This document shows positions 59,085 to 64,000 of a DNA stretch of 64,000 nucleotides, piece by piece. Both the position numbers and the translations under genes were made by a program. Position 1 is the first letter of the stretch. The number at the start of each line of letters is the position of its first letter. The DNA comes from Artocarpus heterophyllus (Eukaryota > Streptophyta > Magnoliopsida > Rosales > Moraceae). The notes under the pieces are model-generated. The model was not told where the DNA came from. It ran no database searches and saw nothing but the letters and a program-made list of their open reading frames with translations. The stretch is from positions 22,962,239-23,026,238 of the forward strand of contig CM046330.1 of the NCBI GenBank assembly GCA_025403435.1. Reading direction: 5' to 3'.

Positions 59085-59665
59085 ACGAAATTTGGCAGGT
59101 TTCGATGACGAACGTAGTTAGTACTTTTTTGTTTCAAAGAAAATATGTTGGAATCTGGTAGTTTCCTACAGATTCTAGTCCGTCATCCCGTACGGTGATT
59201 GGAAGTAGTTGGTGCTTATTTATTTCAAAGAAAATATATTGAAATTTGGTAGGTTCCACAATATGACATTTCGCACAAGCGATTAAAGGCGGTTGGTGCT
59301 TCTTTGTTAGACTTTACTTTGGAACTTACAAGATTCCAATCCGACATCCACTCCAACGATCGAATATAGTTGGTGTTTCTTTAAAGTATGTTGGAATCTT
59401 GCAAATTCCACTTTGGAACCTACTAGATTCCAATCTGACACCTGTGTTGGTGACCAAAAGTAATTAGTGTTTTTTTTTGTTTCAAAGAAAATATGTTGGA
59501 ATTTGGTAGACTATATTTTGAAACCTACCAGACTCTAATACGACACCCCGCTCTGTCAACTAGAGGCGATTGATGTTTCTTTGTTTCAAAAAAAAATATG
59601 TTAGAATTTGTTAGGTTTTACTACTAGGTTATAATTCGGCACCCCGTGCTAACGACTGAAGTAAT
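59085..59665. repeat. Degenerate minisatellite, period about 100 bp
   Basis: TTTCAAAGAAAATATGTTGG-like words occur at about 59132, 59224, 59378 (partial), 59480 and 59584. Each is followed by ...TTTGGTAGG...CCTACTAGATTCCAATC-CGACACC...TAGTTGGTG-like text. Five to six decayed copies are visible. Confidence 0.75.
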
Positions 59666-60839
59666 CGACCATATGAGGAAGTGAGAATGGAGAGCAATTT
59701 GAATTTTTAATAAATCAGCCTTTTTTAATTAAAGAAGGAAGTATAACTTAGACTTTTAATAAATCACCAATTTCTAATAAAGAGACAGTTTTAATAAGTG
59801 ATTTGTTGAATGGCTTTTTTAATAAATTGGTGCATTTGGGGGCATGTATGTTTTTTTTTTCCTCTTAACTTTACCTAATATTTACTTCTTTTATCTATTA
59901 TTTACCTCATATTTTACCATGTAAATAAATGTACCTATATTTACTTAGTAAACCCAAACCAAGTAAATAAGGTTACCTAATATTTAATTAAGTGAATTCA
60001 TTATTTACAAAAAAATGTACTCTGTAAATTTATTAATTTAATATTTGTGGATTGATTTACTTAATAAATACAATATTTACCAATTTATATACCTAGTAAA
60101 TACATTATTTATCTAATATTAACAATACTACGAGCCAATTCTTTTATTTTTTTAAGTTTATTCTTGAAAACTTTATTAATTTTATTCTAAATAATATGTG
60201 TCATAGTTTTGATTTTTGTAAATATTATGCTTCCTACAAATTAGGTTATTTTATTTATTTTTATTAGGTTCTTTGTAAACACATATTATTGTGATGAGAA
60301 TCCTAAATTTAACCTTATAAGTAACTTTTCTTTTCTTCTAAACAGCTTAAAAACAACTCTAACCTATCAAATTATTCAAAATTTAACATCAGATTTTCAA
60401 AGAAAATTTTTTTCATCACCATGAAGTTAAAACCTCTTACTCACGAAACTATGGGGCCTCAGTTTAATATATAAAATATACTTTTAAAATTTTAAAATTA
60501 GATTTTATTATTTTGTTAGTAATAATATTATATCAGAATTTGCTACATGCCCTTCATTGAAAATTATTTCATGTTCCAAGCATCTGTATGTGACACGTGA
60601 GAAAATTGAAAACAAGACACAGAAGAAACAAAACAAAAGTTCAGAGTATTGGTTGTGAGGCTGACTGGGTGAGCAATACGTGGCAAGTGAAATAGTGCTT
60701 CTCAACTAGAAGCACGATATACAGGTAACCGTCTGAGTCTGTCAAATCTAGTAGCCAAAAGTAATCAGATCTTAAAATAAAGCAACAGTTAATACCTGGA
60801 AATGCCGGTATACCGGGGGTAGAGAGATTTTGTCAAGGC
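59666..60839. other. AT-rich region upstream of the PLD gene
   Basis: No ORF. The part 59865-60125 is dense in TTTACCTAATATTTAC/GTAAATA words, some palindromic (CCTAGTAAATA near 60090). A CACGTG-like TGACACGTGAG (G-box-type core) lies at about 60590. The proximal promoter of the PLD gene probably lies in the last few hundred bases. I see no clear TATA box at the expected distance from the CT-rich start region. Confidence 0.45.
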
Positions 60840-61400
60840 ATTGAAGATTGTTAATTGCAACAAACGTCTTCTCTCTCTCTCTCTCTCCGAAACTTCTCTT
60901 CTTTTTCTTCTTCCATTCTTTGAAGGTTCCAAGGAAGACATTGTCTGCAATATTCTTTCGTCCTTAAACCCCGAATGGTAACTCTCTTTCTCTCTCCTTG
61001 TATTCCTGATCCTTAAACCCCGAATGGTAACTCTCTTTCTCTCTCCTTGTATTCCTGATAAATATCTATCTCTTCGGCTTTTCTATTATAAATCTAAAAT
61101 ATTGTTACTAAGAAAATCCCATTTGATCTCTACTTTTCTTGTTTTCCTTTCTTCGAACAAAAACCCATCTTTTTTTTTTTTTTTATGTCAAAATCGTCAT
61201 ACCCAGGAAGGTTTAACACTTCTCGTCCCTTCTCTTTGCTTTCTTTTTTTCCTTTTTTTTTTCCCATTGTTGCCAACCTATTTCAATTCAGGTTCTTCTA
61301 GTGCATTAGATTTATTAACACTGTTTAAGCCCTTATGATCTTTATGAACAATTTGTTTATGCAATTCTTGTTGTGAAGAACCTTACTTTAGTGATCACCA
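60840..61400 (+). promoter_or_regulatory. Probable 5' UTR of the PLD gene with CT-rich start and possible UTR intron
   Basis: A (CT)n tract at about 60870-60888 looks like a pyrimidine-type transcription start region. A 49-bp tandem duplication (60962-61059) carries ATG followed by a GT donor-like GTAACT in each copy (GT at 60978 and 61027). A T-rich tract followed by CAATTCAG at 61284-61291 is a good acceptor, so a 5'-UTR intron of about 260-310 bp is plausible. The 104-residue ORF at 61024-61338 is then mostly intron and not a gene. Confidence 0.5.
60962..61059. repeat. Perfect 49-bp tandem duplication in the leader
   Basis: The unit starting CCTTAAACCCCGAATGGTAA and ending CTTGTATTCCTGAT occurs head to tail at 60962-61010 and 61011-61059 without a visible mismatch. 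Confidence 0.95.
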
Positions 61401-64000
61401 ATGGAAAATTATGGTTCTTCAAATTCATACCCATATCAAAATTCATATACATACCCTCATAATACTCCCCCTAATCCTAATCCTCCACAGTACCCACCTC
61501 CCAATTCAGATCCGTATCCACCAGCTCCAGCTCCATGCCCATATCCATACCCATATCCATACCCATACAATTCTGCCTATTCTTTCCCATCTCAAACATA
61601 CCCACAACCACCATTTTCAACCTCACATTCAGGCCCTTTAGATTACCACCATCCTCCAACTTCCCATTCTTCCCCTCTTCTGTATCCATACCCCTATCCA
61701 GCTCCTCCCATAGCATATAGTTCTCCTCAGCCAACCCTCCAACAACATGGCAGTTTTCAATATGGCTCATCATCAGGCCATTATCACTATGAGCAATCCG
61801 GTGCAAATTACCCCTATGTTGAAGTCCCACCACCCCAAGTCCCTGCTCGTGCGAATAGTTTCTCGAATTATCATAGGCAAGAGAGTTATAGTCATGTTGG
61901 ATTCGGGAGTTCTGCACATCATGATGTCGATACTGAATCAGTCTCTTCAACAACCCCTTCTGTTTACCCTCCTCTGGATGATCTTTTGAGCAATGTGCAT
62001 TTGTCCAATAATCAACCAACAGCCCCTGCATCGCCGCCGGCACCTGCAGTGCTAACGAGTTCGCCCCAAGGTGCTAGATATGATAGGCATGGGGAGTTTT
62101 ATGGATATCCCAATAGCTCATTTTCAAGTAACTGGGAAGGTTCTTATTCTGATCAGGTGGATTCACCTATACATTCTGTGTATTCCCATTCGGGCTCGTT
62201 CAATGGGTTGCAACATAGTCAGACCTTGCAAATTGTGCCGCAGCAGCATAAAGGGTCCTTAAAGGTATTGCTTTTACATGGTGTGTTGGATATTTGGGTC
62301 TATGAAGCAAAAAACCTCCCGAACATGGACATGTTTCACAAAACTTTGGGGGATATGTTTGCAAGGTTACCAGGGAACGTGACCAACAAAATTGAAGGGC
62401 ACATGAAGAATAAGATTACAAGTGATCCGTATGTATCAATTTCAGTGTCCAATGCTGTAATTGGGAGGACTTATGTGATTAGCAATAGTGAAGATCCCAT
62501 TTGGGAGCAGCACTTCAATGTTCCGGTAGCACATTATGCTGCTGAAGTGCACTTTGTCGTTAAAGACAGTGATGTTGTTGGGTCACAACTTATAGGAGTT
62601 GTGGCAATTCCAGTAGAGCAGATATACTCAGGAGCAAGGGTTGAGGGGGTTTACCCTATCTTGAATGCTAGTGGGAAGCCTTGCAAGCCTGGAGCGGTTT
62701 TGAGACTTTCAATTCAGTACTTACCAATGGAGAAGTTGAGCATATACCATTCTGGAGTCGGGGCAGGCCCTGATTATTACGGAGTTCCTGGGACGTATTT
62801 CCCCCTTAGGAAAGGCGGAAGAGTTACGCTTTATCAAGATGCCCATGTTCCGGACAGGTGCCTTCCGGAATTGAGACTTGATGGGGGCTTCTCATACGTG
62901 CATGGGAAGTGTTGGCAAGACATTTTCGATGCCATACGTCAAGCCCGGCGTTTAATATACATAACTGGGTGGTCAGTGTGGCATAATGTTAAACTGGTCC
63001 GAGATGCTAGTCATGCATCAAATTTCAGCCTAGGGGATATTTTGAGGTCCAAGTCTCAAGAAGGAGTGAGAGTGTTGCTGCTTATTTGGGATGACCCCAC
63101 TTCAAGGAGTATTTTAGGTTATCAAATCGTAAGTACCTTGTCTTTTTTTTTGTTTTAGATCGTTGAATTGCTCATCTATTACTGGTATATATTTATTATG
63201 GCCATTTGAAAATAGTAGTTCTTTACGTTTCATGCTTTTAGAACTTGTTTACTTGTTTTAGATCATCATAAGAGCGTCACATTTTTGTTTTGAATGAAAA
63301 AAAAATGCTAATAATTGGCCATAGTGATTCGTGATAATGGAAGCAACTTAGTTCATTTACTTAGATCAAGAAAATTGTGGAGAAAACAGAGTTCAATAAC
63401 AAAGTGTGCTGGACAACGTGGACGTGATATGTTTATTGACCATTATAAATCGAATATCCATTTTTAGATCATGCGTATGCAGCGGAACAATTAAAGGAAA
63501 AGAACACTCAAAGGAATTGTATAGAACCGCGAAACTTCTTAATCTAGAGAACTTGGGGTTTAAAAATACAAACATAGCCTAGATACAGGAAACTAAATCA
63601 AATGGGAAACTTAGCAAATTACAACGAAAATACTAAATATGAAACAAAGAAATCTGAAATTAGTAAACTCCAAAAATAAAAACTCTAAAATAGGAAATCT
63701 AAAACAGGGAACGTAGAAAAGGAAACTATTGATTATTGCATGTCCTACAATACATATTCACTAACTTATTTATTTTTGTTATCTTTCTAAGGAGATTTAT
63801 CGAGTTTAGTATCCTTTGCATTTTTATCTATTTGCTCATCCGAAACTTTTTTGTTTTATAATTATTTTGGGAATTTTAATCCTTGTATTTTCTATACAGA
63901 CTTGCTTCTTTTAGTTGTATTTATTCTTTGAAATATAAATTCAGGATGGAATCATGCAAACTCATGATGAGGAAACTCGGCGATTTTTCAAGCACTCATC
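61401..64000 (+). CDS. PLDBETA1: Phospholipase D beta (C2-PLD), 5' part; runs off the window
   Basis: Hydrolyses phospholipids such as phosphatidylcholine and -ethanolamine to phosphatidic acid, a plant stress and membrane signal. The beta class needs Ca2+ and PIP2 (family knowledge). Joined coding: 61401-63128 and 63945 to beyond 64000. Residues 1-280 are a Pro/Tyr/Ser-rich tail with a PYPYPYPYPY run near 47-56, typical of beta/gamma-type N-termini. About 285-443 is a C2 domain (LDIWVYEAKNLPNMDMF; SDPYVSISVSNAVIGRTYVI; EDPIWEQHFNVPVAH). From about 466 the PLD region begins (YFPLRKGGRVTLYQDAHVPD, then LIYITGWSVWHNV). Exon 1 ends in phase 0 at GYQI. Exon 2 begins DGIMQTHDEETRRFFKHS. The two catalytic HKD motifs lie beyond the window. 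The start is the first ATG of the frame after a CT-rich leader. No stop or frameshift is seen, so the gene looks functional. Confidence 0.93.
63129..63944 (+). other. Intron 1 of the PLD gene (816 bp)
   Basis: Donor GTAAGT at 63129 and acceptor AAATTCAG ending at 63944. Reading through the junction restores the family sequence SILGY-QI/DGIM-THDEE. The intron is AT-rich. At 63440-63730 it carries A-rich, repeat-like text with a GCGTATGCAGCGGAAC word, as found near copia LTR ends, but no element boundaries. Confidence 0.9.
63945..64000 (+). CDS. PLDBETA1: PLD beta exon 2 (first 56 bases)
   Basis: Translates in phase 0 to DGIMQTHDEETRRFFKHS, the conserved segment following SRSILGYK in plant PLD beta/gamma proteins and lying before the first HKD catalytic motif. 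It continues past the window end. Confidence 0.9.

Noticed and set aside
61024..61338. 104-residue ORF upstream of PLD
   Set aside because: Lies in the leader and a probable UTR intron; hydrophobic T-rich translation, no family. Kept only as a possible uORF in the findings.
61477..62043. 188-residue minus-strand ORF opposite PLD exon 1
   Set aside because: Shadow of the Pro/Tyr-rich coding exon; the plus frame has clear domain homology.

Overview
This window is nuclear DNA from a flowering plant, probably a eudicot. It is AT-rich. About four fifths of it (my own count) is transposable elements, often nested inside one another. The PBS signals are plant-type initiator-Met ones (TGGTATCAGAGC), and the solo LTRs and terminal-inverted-repeat elements are what plant repeat-rich DNA contains. 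The species cannot be named from the sequence alone. The only intact protein-coding gene I can support is at the far right: the 5' part of a beta-class phospholipase D (C2-PLD), running off the window edge.

Layout, left to right. 1-4808: minus-strand Ty3/gypsy element with decayed gag-pol and a 2.25-kb LTR; the other LTR lies outside the window. About 4850-5185: a broken PPR gene fragment. 5192-10535: plus-strand, 3'-truncated Ty3/gypsy (431-bp LTR, gag, protease), split by a 3.2-kb solo LTR (6661-9863; 5-bp TSD ATAAG). 11726-13624: minus-strand solo LTR. 13889-15388: minus-strand copia-type solo LTR. 15406-17338: long-TIR Mutator-like element, with a second Mutator-like MITE nested inside it (15765-16522; perfect 9-bp TSD). 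17975-34973: minus-strand Ty1/copia, split by a 9.2-kb LARD-type element (22133-31344) with 4-kb LTRs and no coding capacity. 35488-38338: Mutator-like element carrying promoter-like cargo. 38461-38975: 13-bp direct repeats bracketing a hAT-like segment. 40245-53830: minus-strand LTR element with 1.85-kb LTRs and only 196 bp between them; one LTR is split by a plus-strand Ty1/copia (41460-51137). 53857-57686: minus-strand solo LTR with an internal GC-rich block. 57692-60840: non-coding DNA with an ATP synthase beta exon fragment and a roughly 100-bp minisatellite. 60840-64000: 5' UTR, exon 1, intron 1 and the start of exon 2 of the PLD beta gene.

The retroelements belong to related sets. The two copia copies (17975-34973 minus, 41460-51137 plus) are one family. 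The long LTRs at 6661, 22133, 27313 and 53857 share their 3' ends and a CAGTATA-type motif array near their 5' ends. The LTRs at 2562 and 51977 are related to each other. Short palindromic GTTCGGC/GCCGAAC arrays appear in both the gypsy-type and the copia-type LTRs. All element coding regions seen are interrupted by stops or frameshifts, so nothing in the window looks autonomous today. The most unusual items are the minimal-interior LTR element, the palindrome arrays shared across superfamilies, the GC-rich block in one solo LTR, and the duplicated uATG/splice-donor unit in the PLD leader.
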